Assembly (NCBI GenBank): GCA_019636335.1
Contig: JAHBXR010000002.1
Location: forward strand, 310,001 to 374,000
Length of the DNA: 64,000 nucleotides
Source of the DNA: Pirellulales bacterium
GTDB lineage: Bacteria; Planctomycetota; Planctomycetia; Pirellulales; JAEUIK01
Direction of reading: 5' to 3'
Part shown: piece by piece, positions 16,962 to 25,501 of the stretch
How positions within the stretch are numbered: position 1 is the first letter of the stretch
Layout of the letters: every line of letters starts with the position of its first letter
Made by a program: the position numbers and the translations under genes
The notes under the pieces: model-generated
What the model was told of the DNA's origin: nothing
Seen by the model: only the letters and a program-made list of their open reading frames with translations
Databases searched by the model: none

Positions 16962-19250
16962 ATGCAACGGATCCCGGCTCGTGTATTTACTCTCTTGCTT
17001 CTCTTGTTGGCGAGTGCCGTCGATCGAACGGCCCAGGCGGTTGAAAAGCCCGACCCTGGCGATTGGCCCAACTGGCGCGGTCCGGAGCAGAACGGCATCT
17101 CGCGCGAGTCGGGGCTCATCGATCGCTGGGATCCCGAAGGCGAGAACGTGCTTTGGAAGAATACCGAGATCAGCACGGTCTCGACCCCCATCGTCATGCA
17201 CGGCAAGGTCTACTTGCTGTCGCGCGACGCGATCGAAACGCCCAGCGAGGGGGAAAAGGTCGTCTGCCTCGATGCGAACACCGGCAAGAAGATCTGGGAA
17301 CACAAGTTCAACGTCTACCTGACCGACGTGCCCGCCGAACGCGTGGCCTGGTCGTCGGTCGTGGGCGATCCCGCCACGGGACGTGTCTACGCGATGGGCG
17401 TCTGCGGTTACTTCTGCTGTCTCGATGGCGAGACCGGCAAGCCCCTTTGGACTCGTTCGTTGAGCGAAGAGTTCGGGCTGCTCAGCACGTACGGCGGCCG
17501 CACGAACGTGCCGATCCTGTTCGAGGATCTCGTCATCACGAGCGCGGTGATTATCGGTTGGGGCGATATGGCCCGTCCGGCGCATCGCTTTCTGGCGATG
17601 GATAAGAACACGGGCGAGGTGGTCTGGTTCAACGGCACTTCGCCCCTACCCGACGACACGACCTACAGCACGCCGGTGATCTCGGTGATCGACGGCGAGG
17701 CGCTGATGATCTTTGGCTCCGGCGATGGCGGCCTGCACGCCTTCCAGCCTCGCACGGGCAAGCCCGTCTGGAAGTACAACTTCTCGCGTCGTGGCATTAA
17801 TACGTCGCCGGTGGTGGTCGACGGCATCGTCTACTGTGGCCATAGCGAAGAGAACATGGACAACACGACGATGGGGGCCGTGGCCGCCATCCAGGGAAGC
17901 CTGAAGGGCTTGCCCCCGGAAGAGCCCCCCTCCGCGCCGAAGCCGGCGCCCCCTGGCGCGCCCCCCGCGGTGAAGCTGGGACGCAACATTACGCAGACGA
18001 ATACGTTGTGGCTGAAGAAGGAGATCGGCATCGGCAAGTGTTCGCCGGTGGTGATCGACGGTCGCGTCTACGCCCTGGACGACTCGGGCGGTTTGTACGT
18101 GTTCAATGCCGCCGATGGCAAGCAGATCGGCAAGAAGCAAAAGCTCGGCACGATGATGCGTGCCAGCCTGATCTACGGCGATGGCAAGCTCTATGCCTGC
18201 TCGGTCGACGGCCGCTTCTACGTGCTGAAGCCCAGCGACAAGGGTTGCGATATCGTGCATCGTCTGCGTCTGCCGCAGGGCGAGGAGGTCTACGGCTCGC
18301 CGATTATCGCCCATGGGCGCATCTATCTGCCGACGACCGCCGCGCTCTACTGCATCGGCGACAAAGAGGCGAAGAACTCCAGCGGCGACGTGCAGCAACT
18401 GCCGGCCGAGACTCCCGTCTCGAACGATCCACAGCCGGCGTTCGTACAGGTGGTGCCGGTCGAAGCCCAGGTGAAGCCGGGGGAGAAGGTGCAGTTCGAG
18501 GTGCGCCTGTTCAACTCGAACGGCCAGTTCCTCAAAAAGTCGAAGGCCGAGTTCAGCGTCGATGCCCACGGCACGATCTCGCCCGACGGCGAGTACCTGG
18601 CCGACAGCTCGGCGCAGCACACGGCCTCGACGGTCACGGCCCAGGTGGGCGATCTGCAGGGGATGGCCCGCGTGCGGATCATTCCCGATCTCCCCTGGTC
18701 GTTTGATATCTCGGATGGCGAGGTACCGCTCCCCTGGGTCGGTGCCCGCTATCGCCACATCGTGCGCGAGCTGGATGGCGACCCAGTGATGGTCAAGGTC
18801 ACCACGATTCCCAAGGGGACGCGCAGCCAGGCATGGATGGGGCGTACCGACCTGCACGACTACACGATTCAGGCCGATATCCGCGGCGCCATGCGTGGCG
18901 ACAAGCTGCCCGACATCGGGCTGATCGCGCAGCGCTACACGCTCGACCTGCGGGGCGTCGAACAAGAGCTGCAGATCCGCAGTTGGACGTCGCAGTTGGG
19001 CCGCTTCTCGAAAACGGTTCCGCTGAAATGGGAGCCCGACAAGTGGTACACGCTCAAGTTCCGCGCCGAGGCCCAGGGGGACAAGGCCGTCTTGCGCGGC
19101 AAGGTCTGGGAACGTGGTACGCCCGAGCCGCAAGAATGGCAGATCGAGGCGACCGACAACGCCCCCAACCTCGTCGGTAGCCCAGGCTTATTCGGCAATG
19201 CGACGAACGCCGAGATCTTTCTCGACAACATCCAGGTGACGCCGAATTAG
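16962..19250 (+). CDS. Secreted PQQ-like beta-propeller protein with C-terminal Ig/lectin-like region
   Basis: 762 residues, ATG at 16962. Signal peptide at residues 1-26 (VFTLLLLLLASAVDRTAQA). The propeller covers ~35-490: WPNWRGPEQNGIS, VCLDANTGKKIWEHKF, LAMDKNTGEVVWFNG, SPVVIDGRVYALDDSGGLYV. A proline-rich insert (~320-335, PPSAPKPAPPGAPP) splits two blades. After ~500 comes an Ig-like segment (QVKPGEKVQFEVRLFNSNG), then a jelly-roll-like region (~590-760, DYTIQADIRGAMRGDKLPDI, NAEIFLDNIQV) resembling carbohydrate-binding laminin-G folds. A periplasmic or surface role is likely; no catalytic residues identified. The next propeller gene begins ~100 nt downstream in the same direction, past a repeat element that may separate the transcripts. 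Confidence 0.88.
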   Translation: MQRIPARVFTLLLLLLASAVDRTAQAVEKPDPGDWPNWRGPEQNGISRESGLIDRWDPEGENVLWKNTEISTVSTPIVMHGKVYLLSRDAIETPSEGEKVVCLDANTGKKIWEHKFNVYLTDVPAERVAWSSVVGDPATGRVYAMGVCGYFCCLDGETGKPLWTRSLSEEFGLLSTYGGRTNVPILFEDLVITSAVIIGWGDMARPAHRFLAMDKNTGEVVWFNGTSPLPDDTTYSTPVISVIDGEALMIFGSGDGGLHAFQPRTGKPVWKYNFSRRGINTSPVVVDGIVYCGHSEENMDNTTMGAVAAIQGSLKGLPPEEPPSAPKPAPPGAPPAVKLGRNITQTNTLWLKKEIGIGKCSPVVIDGRVYALDDSGGLYVFNAADGKQIGKKQKLGTMMRASLIYGDGKLYACSVDGRFYVLKPSDKGCDIVHRLRLPQGEEVYGSPIIAHGRIYLPTTAALYCIGDKEAKNSSGDVQQLPAETPVSNDPQPAFVQVVPVEAQVKPGEKVQFEVRLFNSNGQFLKKSKAEFSVDAHGTISPDGEYLADSSAQHTASTVTAQVGDLQGMARVRIIPDLPWSFDISDGEVPLPWVGARYRHIVRELDGDPVMVKVTTIPKGTRSQAWMGRTDLHDYTIQADIRGAMRGDKLPDIGLIAQRYTLDLRGVEQELQIRSWTSQLGRFSKTVPLKWEPDKWYTLKFRAEAQGDKAVLRGKVWERGTPEPQEWQIEATDNAPNLVGSPGLFGNATNAEIFLDNIQVTPN

Positions 19251-19261
19251 CGCACCGTAGC

Positions 19262-19330
19262 TCAGGCACCCCTCACGTGCCTGACAGGAATCAGAACGAC
19301 GGTTTTGTCAGGTACGCCCGTACCTGACCT
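19262..19330. repeat. Two tandem hairpins; second is copy A of a 30-nt palindromic element
   Basis: First hairpin: TCAGGCAC (19262-19269) with GTGCCTGA (19277-19284). Second: GTCAGGTACG (19307-19316) with CGTACCTGAC (19319-19328) across a CC loop. Bases 19301-19330 recur at 24152-24181 with a single mismatch (C at 19318, G at 24169), including the GGTTTT lead. Both lie between genes. This looks like a dispersed palindromic intergenic repeat, not a gene-specific terminator. Confidence 0.75.
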
Positions 19331-19350
19331 ACATGGAGAAGACGCTTCCG

Positions 19351-21066
19351 ATGAAGACCAAACTCGCATCGTCGCTGTTGGCCAGCGGGCTGTTCCTGTT
19401 GCTTGCGAATGGCCATACGCGCGCCAACGAAGCCAACGCACACAAGGTCGAAGCCCCCAAGCCCGTCGGCGTCAAAGACAAGGACTGGGCTCAATGGGGG
19501 GGCAGCACCATCAAGAACAACACGCCCGAGGCCAAGAACATTCCCAGCGAGTGGGAAGTGGGCGAGATCGACGACGAGACGGGGGAGTGGACGCCCGGCT
19601 CGGGGCAAAATATCAAATGGGCCGCGCGGCTCGGCTCGCAAAGCTACGGCAATCCCGTGATTGCCAACGGCAAGGTATACGTGGGCTCGAACAATGGCGC
19701 CGGCTACCTGAAACGCTACCCGGCGACCGTCGATCTGGGCGTGCTGCTCTGCTTCAACGAGGCCGACGGCAAGTTTCTCTGGCAGCACTCGAGCGAGAAG
19801 CTCCCCACGGGTCGCGTTCACGACTGGCCCCTGCAAGGCATCTGCTGCGCTCCGCTCGTCGAAGGGGACAAGCTCTGGTTCGTCACCAGCCGTGGCGAGG
19901 TCGTCTGCCTCGACACGGAGGGCTTCCGCGATAACGGCGAGAACGACGGTCCCTACACGAGCGAGACCCACGTCGCCGAAGACGAGGCCGATATCGTCTG
20001 GAAGCTCGACATGATGAGCGAGCTAGGCGTGTCGCAGCACAACATGTGCAGTTGCTCCGTCACCTCGGCCGGCGATCTGCTCTTCGTGAATACGTCGAAC
20101 GGCGTTGATGAAGGCCACGCCGTGCTGCCGAGTCCTTCGGCCCCCACGTTCCTCTGTCTCGACAAGAACACCGGCAAGGTGCTGTGGACCGACAACTCGC
20201 CCGGGGCAAACGTACTGCACGGGCAGTGGTCGTCGCCGGCCTTTGCCGTGATCGACGGCGTGCCGCAGGTGTTGTTCGGCGCCGGCGATGGCTGGCTCTA
20301 CAGCTTCCGGGGCGAGGCCACCCCCGACGGCAAGCCCGAGCTGCTCTGGAAGTTCGACTGCAATCCCAAGGAATCGAAATACGCCCTGCAGCGCGCCACG
20401 CGCAATCACATCATCGGCACGCCGGTGATTTACAACGGGTTGGTTTTTATCGGGGTGGGAGAAGACCCCGAGCACGGCGAAGGGGCCGGACACCTCTGGT
20501 GCATCGACCCCACGAAGCGCGGCGACGTCAGTCCCGAGTTGGCCTTCAATCTCAAGGATCTCAAGACCCCCATCCCCCACCGCCGCATCCAGGCCGTGAA
20601 CGCCGAAGAGGGCGAAGTGGCTCGTCCGAATCCGAATTCCGCCGCCGTGTGGCACTACACGGGTGTCGATAGCGACGGCGACGGCAAGCTCGAGTTCGAA
20701 GAGACGATGCACCGCACCTGCGGCACCGTGGCGATCAAGGACGACATCCTCTACGTGGCCGACTTCAGCGGCCTGTTCCACTGTCTCGACGCGAAGACCG
20801 GCCAGCCCTACTGGACGCACGACATGCTCGCCGCGGCGTGGGGCTCGCCCCTGATCGTCGACGACAAGGTCTACATCGGCGACGAAGACGGCGACATCAC
20901 CGTGCTCAAGCACGGCAAGGAGCTGGAGATCATCTCCGAGATCAACATGGGCAATTCGGTTTACAGCACGCCCGTGATTGCCAACGGCGTGCTCTACATC
21001 GCGAACAAGAGCCACCTGTTCGCCATCGTGCCCGAGGAGGGCGCCGACGAGGCGAGCGAGAATTGA
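19351..21066 (+). CDS. Secreted PQQ-like beta-propeller protein
   Basis: 571 residues from the ATG at 19351; an in-frame ATG at 19333 would add six residues, but GGAG at 19335-19338 suggests ribosome binding just before 19351. A signal peptide (LASSLLASGLFLLLANGHTRA) is followed by a propeller with WAQWGGSTIKNN, NPVIANGKVYVGSNNGAG, FLCLDKNTGKVLWTDN, GTPVIYNGLVFIGVGE and SPLIVDDKVYIGDEDGDI. Clustered cysteines (GICCAPL, HNMCSCSVT) are unusual for this fold and may form disulfides or bind metal. An acidic DSDGDGKLEF segment resembles a calcium-binding EF-hand-like loop. The stop codon overlaps the start of a receiver-like protein (21063), indicating translational coupling. Catalysis unknown. 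Confidence 0.88.
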   Translation: MKTKLASSLLASGLFLLLANGHTRANEANAHKVEAPKPVGVKDKDWAQWGGSTIKNNTPEAKNIPSEWEVGEIDDETGEWTPGSGQNIKWAARLGSQSYGNPVIANGKVYVGSNNGAGYLKRYPATVDLGVLLCFNEADGKFLWQHSSEKLPTGRVHDWPLQGICCAPLVEGDKLWFVTSRGEVVCLDTEGFRDNGENDGPYTSETHVAEDEADIVWKLDMMSELGVSQHNMCSCSVTSAGDLLFVNTSNGVDEGHAVLPSPSAPTFLCLDKNTGKVLWTDNSPGANVLHGQWSSPAFAVIDGVPQVLFGAGDGWLYSFRGEATPDGKPELLWKFDCNPKESKYALQRATRNHIIGTPVIYNGLVFIGVGEDPEHGEGAGHLWCIDPTKRGDVSPELAFNLKDLKTPIPHRRIQAVNAEEGEVARPNPNSAAVWHYTGVDSDGDGKLEFEETMHRTCGTVAIKDDILYVADFSGLFHCLDAKTGQPYWTHDMLAAAWGSPLIVDDKVYIGDEDGDITVLKHGKELEIISEINMGNSVYSTPVIANGVLYIANKSHLFAIVPEEGADEASEN

Positions 21067-21437
21067 CGCGCCGCGTCCTGAATATCGGTCAGTGCGGCAT
21101 GGATCACGGCGCGATCAGCCGCTTGATCGCCGGGCACTTTGCCGCGCGGATCGACGGCGCCGATGATCTCGCCGAATCGCTCGCCCAGCTTCGCGCGAAC
21201 CAGTACGACTTGGTGCTCGTGAACCGCCTGCTCGATTTAGACGGCAGCGACGGCCTCGACATCATCCGCGCGATGAAGGCCGACGACTCCCTTGCCTCCA
21301 TACCCGTGATGCTGGTCACCAACTACCCCGAGTATCAGGCCCGCGCCGTGGCCGAGGGGGCCGAGCCGGGCTTCGGCAAGAGCGAGTTGCAATCGCCGGC
21401 GACGAAAGAAAAACTCGCTCGGTTTCTCGCTTCGTAG
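21063..21437 (+). CDS. Receiver-like (CheY fold) protein lacking the phosphoacceptor Asp
   Basis: 124 residues. The TTG start at 21063 overlaps the TGA stop of the preceding propeller gene (TTGA), a classic coupling arrangement; no alternative ATG precedes the fold's first strand (RVLNIGQCGMDHGAIS). The pattern fits a response-regulator receiver: YDLVLVNRLLDLDGSDGLDI, IPVMLVTNYPEYQARAVAEG with the switch Thr, and GFGKSEL with the conserved Lys. The phosphoacceptor position after strand 3 is Asn (LVLVN) where Asp is expected, and the N-terminal acidic pair is not evident. It is therefore probably a pseudo-receiver working by protein contact. No output domain or histidine kinase is nearby. Being cytoplasmic and coupled to an exported propeller, its job is unclear. 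Confidence 0.75.
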   Translation: MTRRVLNIGQCGMDHGAISRLIAGHFAARIDGADDLAESLAQLRANQYDLVLVNRLLDLDGSDGLDIIRAMKADDSLASIPVMLVTNYPEYQARAVAEGAEPGFGKSELQSPATKEKLARFLAS

Positions 21438-21456
21438 TGTTTCTGCAAAGTGTGAC

Positions 21457-21480
21457 ACCACTGGCTTGCCCAGCAGTGGT
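21457..21480. repeat. Hairpin between convergent genes
   Basis: ACCACTG (21457-21463) pairs with CAGTGGT (21474-21480) across a 10-nt loop. It lies 20 nt after the receiver gene and before the convergent YfbM-like gene. It may serve as a weak bidirectional terminator. It resembles short CACTG-CAGTG stem elements I recall from other planctomycete genomes, but only one copy is visible here. Confidence 0.45.
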
Positions 21481-21530
21481 TCTTGCCACCGATGCAGTTA
21501 ATCTTTTCGACGGAGCGATGCATTATTCGC

Positions 21531-22019
21531 TCAACTTAGATGGGATACCAGTCCCTTGTTCTTCTCGGCTGCGTCGGCGACGAGTTTCTTCAATTCGTGA
21601 AAGTACATGGTGTACTCTTCGCGCAGATCGCCTTCGCCTTCGTCCCAAATCATTGGGTAAATACCCGCTTGATTCATGGCTTCAGGATCGAAGCGCGCCC
21701 AGAGTTCTTCATCGGAAAGACGGTCTAACGCGAAGTGTACTTCGCGCGCTTGTTCTGGTGAAATCCAGCAAGGTGCTCCATAGCCGGCATCGAGTTCTTC
21801 GATGGGCTCTCCGCTTGCGAAAATGAACCCCAAAGGCAGTGGAGCGTCGGCACTTTCTCCGGTCAGCAAGTAATGCAAGCCATGCCACGACTTTTGCAGG
21901 TCACAGCAGGGGACTTGAGGACGGGACCAGTCGGTTAGCGTCTCCCAGACACCTGGGTCCGAACATACTTTCTGATATTCCTGCGGCGATAGCGCATAGA
22001 TCGCACCACACATGCCCAT
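21531..22019 (-). CDS. YfbM-like (DUF1877) protein
   Basis: 162 residues from the ATG at 22019, chosen because family members begin MGM (here MGMCGAIYALSPQEYQKV). Other family traits are SWHGLHYLLTG, PLGFIFASGEPI, GYGAPCWISPEQAREV, YFHELKKLVADAAEKNKGLV. E. coli YfbM is about 167 residues, so this copy is complete. It is cytoplasmic with no membrane segment; the function of the family is unknown. Base composition looks lower in GC than that of flanking genes, with less GC-biased third positions, so recent acquisition is possible. The frame continues upstream to 22205, but that part lacks family resemblance. Confidence 0.88.
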   Translation of the reverse strand: MGMCGAIYALSPQEYQKVCSDPGVWETLTDWSRPQVPCCDLQKSWHGLHYLLTGESADAPLPLGFIFASGEPIEELDAGYGAPCWISPEQAREVHFALDRLSDEELWARFDPEAMNQAGIYPMIWDEGEGDLREEYTMYFHELKKLVADAAEKNKGLVSHLS

Positions 22020-22129
22020 AAGAGTGCCCCTTTCCTCGATAAGGTAGCGCTCGCGCGACAAACGTGTCGCAGTGGAACGAGCGCACGTGCCACTCGACGA
22101 AATCATCCGAGCGGCTTCGAGGTCGACTG

Positions 22130-22642
22130 TCAAGCAGCATTCGGCCGCACGACCTTCAAGAATCGCCCGCCACTCTCGTACCAACCGGCGCGGGTGAAGC
22201 GGCACCAGCTCACGTCGAGCAGGAGCGAGATGCTGCGGCCATCCTCGGTTTCGAGCGTGGCCACAACGTGGCGATAGGGCAGGGGGGCCTGGTGGAAGAA
22301 GCCCAGCCCCCGTTCCGACAAGTGCCGCCCCACGACAGACAAGCTCTCGCCCAGACGCTCGGTGGCGTTTTCATTCACGGGCGTAAGCGTGACCAGGTGA
22401 GGGAACGGGTAGCGCAGCTCGCGGCGCCGTTCCACCGCCCGACCGCGCGGATAGAGCCGCGTCAGCAGCCCCCACACCAGCGCGCAGACTTCGTCGTCGG
22501 TGGCGGTGTTACCCGCGGTGGCGAACTCCGGCGGCGGTGAAAGGCCGGGCGGAGTCGCCAACTCGGGCGTGGAGGTCGGGACAGCAAACGTACCGCTGGC
22601 GGCAAAGCTCATACCTTCGGATCCTGAATTCGTGGTGCTCAT
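22130..22642 (-). CDS. PilZ-like domain protein
   Basis: 170 residues from the ATG at 22642 (an ATG at 22612 is possible). The first ~50 residues are low-complexity Ser/Thr/Pro. Residues ~70-166 resemble PilZ: RRELR (73-77, the RxxxR c-di-GMP motif), PFPHLVTLTPV, then HLSERGLGFF (107-116), which corresponds to D/NxSxxG with His in place of the Asp/Asn, followed by APLPYRHVVATLE and VSWCRFTRAGWYESGGRFL. This is the planctomycete-type PilZ layout. Ligand binding is inferred from the Arg pair, with doubt from the His substitution. No cyclase or phosphodiesterase is nearby. It lies 110 nt upstream of the YfbM-like gene in the same direction. Confidence 0.7.
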   Translation of the reverse strand: MSTTNSGSEGMSFAASGTFAVPTSTPELATPPGLSPPPEFATAGNTATDDEVCALVWGLLTRLYPRGRAVERRRELRYPFPHLVTLTPVNENATERLGESLSVVGRHLSERGLGFFHQAPLPYRHVVATLETEDGRSISLLLDVSWCRFTRAGWYESGGRFLKVVRPNAA

Positions 22643-23010
22643 CGGTGGGGCGCAAGTAAAAAAGGGGCCGCGCGCAGCGCGAACGAACGTCGCCTTGGCG
22701 CGCGGAATGTTCAACGGGTATTCGTGCGACGGCACGAGAGGAAGGGGCCGCCGTGCAAGTCGAAATAGCTACAGAAATGTTGTGCTTGCCGCTCGGCAGA
22801 ATCACCCCGCGCTCGCCAGAATCGACACGCGCACGCCTGAGTGCTTCGGAACGACCCGTTCGCTAGGAGATGTGTACCGCCAGCGTCGCGCGAACTCGAC
22901 GCCAACAGAACCCTAGCTCAGAAAAACCGGGGAGGCAAATCGGGGGACGTGAGTAAGGGAAGTTGGAGCCTGTTCGGTTACGCGGATCTAGTCAGCTCGT
23001 TCTACCCCGC
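22643..23010. other. Intergenic region
   Basis: 368 bases upstream of the PilZ-like gene and downstream of the transglutaminase-like gene, both on the minus strand. I see no gene, tRNA or strong hairpin. It presumably holds the PilZ gene's promoter; no consensus boxes stood out. Confidence 0.4.
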
Positions 23011-24111
23011 TCAAACACCAGGTTGCGGCAGCGGAACCGCGTTGCCAAATTGCAGCAACTCGAACACACGCTTGGAAAGCAGTTGCGAACGTGCCGCCAC
23101 GAAGTAATCATCGTCCGGGAACTCCGTCACCGCGGCGGCCACGATCTCGCTGGCTGCGAGATATTCGCCGGCGGCCAGGTGGGCTTCGTACGATCGGGCG
23201 TACAGCCGCCGGGCGTTGGCCTTTAATCGTTCGTCGTGCGGGGCGATGGCCCGTGCCTCGGCCAGCAGCTTCAAGGCCTCCGGGTGGTGCCCTTCTTCGG
23301 AGTTTTGCACGGCCCAGTTGTTGTAGGCTGCTGTCAAATTGTCGCGGGCAATGTCGGCTTCGGCATCGAGTTCGAGCACTGCTCGGCACGCCTCGATCGC
23401 TGCCAGATAGTCTCTCTGCTCGAGTTCCACAACGCTGCGGTTGTAGTACACCAGCGCGACCATCCCGTCGGTGTCGAGAGCCCGGACCTCGTGCAAGTCG
23501 ATGTTGCTGCTGAGTTTGTCTTCTGGCCGCCAGCGATCGTTCGTCGTTTCGACGTCGTAGGAGTGTTCACGCGAGTCGACGCGGCACCAGACGTGCCCGG
23601 TGATGAGCATGGCGTGAGATTCCAGCCCGCAGTGGGCTGCCAGGCAGTGGAACAACAGGGTCGAGCCGACGCAATTAAACTCGCCACGATCGAACGCGCG
23701 GCGCGGATCGTGGCACGCGGCGTCGTAGCCGCCGGTGAGCAGGCGCCGGTGCAGAAAGGCGAGGATGAATCGTGCCTGCTCGTGTGTCGGCCACGATCGA
23801 TCGAGCGAACGATCCAACTCGGTGGCTAGTTTTGTAAAAGTGGCCGAGTATCGAGCAAGTTCCTCCGAGCTCATTTCTCCGCTGGCGACGATCGCTCGTC
23901 GAAGCGTATCGAGCGCGTCGTGGGCCTGCCGTTGTTGGCGAAGAGCTTGCCGGGAGTGTGAACTTGAGGGGAGTGTCGCGCCGCGTGCAAGTCCAGTCGT
24001 GGAAAGTGCCACGATAAAAGCGCACAGCGCAGCCACGATCGTGCGCCGCGCGGCACTGGCGGAGCCAGTGGCGCCCAGAGGTCCCCACGGTGATTGAGAA
24101 AGCGTTCGCAT
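23011..24111 (-). CDS. Exported transglutaminase-like protein with TPR region
   Basis: 366 residues, ATG at 24111. Residues ~22-45 (RRTIVAALCAFIVALSTTGLA) form a signal peptide or anchor. Residues ~100-195 carry a transglutaminase/protease-like core with a plausible Cys-His-Asp triad: C147 in GEFNCVGSTLLFHCLA, H173 in MLITGHVWCRVDS and D186 in HSYDVETTN. Residues ~215-350 contain TPR-type helices (ALVYYNRSVVELEQRDYLAA, DNLTAAYNNWAVQN, GHHPEALKLLAEARAIAP). This pairing occurs in other planctomycete proteins, where it is proposed to process or cross-link envelope proteins; that is inference here. The gene stands alone, with a palindromic repeat element just upstream (24152). Confidence 0.82.
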   Translation of the reverse strand: MRTLSQSPWGPLGATGSASAARRTIVAALCAFIVALSTTGLARGATLPSSSHSRQALRQQRQAHDALDTLRRAIVASGEMSSEELARYSATFTKLATELDRSLDRSWPTHEQARFILAFLHRRLLTGGYDAACHDPRRAFDRGEFNCVGSTLLFHCLAAHCGLESHAMLITGHVWCRVDSREHSYDVETTNDRWRPEDKLSSNIDLHEVRALDTDGMVALVYYNRSVVELEQRDYLAAIEACRAVLELDAEADIARDNLTAAYNNWAVQNSEEGHHPEALKLLAEARAIAPHDERLKANARRLYARSYEAHLAAGEYLAASEIVAAAVTEFPDDDYFVAARSQLLSKRVFELLQFGNAVPLPQPGV

Positions 24112-24151
24112 CGGCCGGCCGCGATGGATTTACTGGCAATGCCCACCGTCG

Positions 24152-24181
24152 GGTTTTGTCAGGTACGCGCGTACCTGACCT
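24152..24181. repeat. Copy B of the 30-nt palindromic element
   Basis: Bases 24158-24179 are a perfect 22-nt palindrome (half GTCAGGTACGC), led by GGTTTT and followed by CT. The 30 bases match 19301-19330 at 29 positions. It lies between two minus-strand genes (transglutaminase-like and ribBA), about 100 nt after the ribBA stop. Confidence 0.8.
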
Positions 24182-24280
24182 GCGGACGACGGACTTGCTC
24201 GTGGTGAGGGCGAAACACCTCACACGGCAACTATAGGTTGCGGAAATCGCCTGATTTGGCCGACTTTTGCACCGGTTCGC

Positions 24281-25501
24281 CTATTCCACCTCGGGCAGGT
24301 GGTGCCCCATCTTTTCGCGCTTCGTGGCGATATAGTGCGCGTTGTGCTCGTTGACGGGGGGAATGATCGGCACCTGGTCGACCACTTCCAGGTCGAACCC
24401 GCCGTAGATGGCGGCATCGGTCTTCTTGGGATTGTTCGTCAGCAGGCGGACCTTGGTCAGGCCCAGGTCCTTGAGCAGTTGAATGCCGACACCGTAATCC
24501 CGGGTATCGGCCTTGTAGCCGAGCGCCAGGTTGGCCTCGACCGTGTCGAGCCCCTGGTCTTGCAGGGCATAGGCCTTGATCTTGTTCATCAGTCCGATGC
24601 CGCGTCCCTCTTGCTGCAGGTAGACCAAAACGCCGGCGCCTTCACTGGCGATCATGTCGAGCGCCATGTGCAGTTGATCTCCGCAGTCGCAGCGCAGCGA
24701 ATCGATCAGGTCGCCGGTGAAGCAGGATGAATGGAGCCGGACGAGCGGGGCGGCCGCCTTCGTCAGGTCGCCGCGCACCAGCACGATCGGCTGCTGCGAC
24801 TCGTACTTCACGCCGTAGGCGATGATCTTGAATTGGCCATGCTTGGTGGGCAATTCAGCCTCGGCCTCGCGGTAGACCAGCTTCTCGCTACGGCGTCGGT
24901 AGCGGATCAACTCCTCGATGGTGATGATCTCGAGCTTGTGCTCGGCCGCCAGTTCGAGCAAACGCCGCCGGTCGGCGCGGTCGCCGGTGGGATCGAGGAT
25001 CTCGCACAGCACGCCCGCCGGAGCGAGGCCTGCCAGCCGGGCCAGATCGACGGCGGCCTCGGTATGGCCGGCGCGCCGCAGAACGCCCCCCTCTTTGGCC
25101 ATCAGCGGAAAGAGATGCCCGGGACGCACGAAGTCGCTCGGCCGGCTTTGCGGATCGAGGACGGCCTGGATCGTGGTGGCCCGTTCCTTGGCCGTGATGC
25201 CCGTGCGCGAGGTGCGATGATCGATCGGCACGGTGAACGACGTCTGCAGTGGAGCGTTGTTCAGCGTCGAGTCGACCATCGGGTTGAGCTTCAGCCGATC
25301 GCACACCTCGGGCAGGATCGGCATGCACAACTGGCCTCGCCCGTGCGTAATCATGAAGTTCACGATCTCGGGCGTGACCTTGTCGGCCGCGCAGATGAAG
25401 TCCCCTTCGTTCTCGCGATCTTCGTCGTCGGCGACGATGACCACTTCGCCGCGGGCCAGGGCTTCGACGGCGGCTTCAATGGTAGAAAACGGGCGATGCA
25501 C
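24281..25501 (-). CDS. ribBA: Bifunctional 3,4-dihydroxy-2-butanone-4-phosphate synthase / GTP cyclohydrolase II
   Basis: 406 residues from GTG at 25501, which places FSTIEAAVEALARGE at the usual distance; a TTG at 25531 would add ten residues. Residues ~5-205 are RibB, which makes the four-carbon precursor from ribulose 5-phosphate: DDEDRENEGDF (25-35), HGRGQLC, RPGHLFPL and GHTEAAVDLARLAG (H146). Residues ~210-400 are RibA, which opens GTP: zinc ligands C260, C271 and C273 (SSCFTGD, LRCDCGDQL), QQEGRGIGL and the LLTNNPKK motif. Both catalytic sets are complete, so it should supply both starting precursors of riboflavin. It stands alone, away from other rib genes; no FMN riboswitch was recognised upstream (25502-25681). 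Confidence 0.96.
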   Translation of the reverse strand: MHRPFSTIEAAVEALARGEVVIVADDEDRENEGDFICAADKVTPEIVNFMITHGRGQLCMPILPEVCDRLKLNPMVDSTLNNAPLQTSFTVPIDHRTSRTGITAKERATTIQAVLDPQSRPSDFVRPGHLFPLMAKEGGVLRRAGHTEAAVDLARLAGLAPAGVLCEILDPTGDRADRRRLLELAAEHKLEIITIEELIRYRRRSEKLVYREAEAELPTKHGQFKIIAYGVKYESQQPIVLVRGDLTKAAAPLVRLHSSCFTGDLIDSLRCDCGDQLHMALDMIASEGAGVLVYLQQEGRGIGLMNKIKAYALQDQGLDTVEANLALGYKADTRDYGVGIQLLKDLGLTKVRLLTNNPKKTDAAIYGGFDLEVVDQVPIIPPVNEHNAHYIATKREKMGHHLPEVE

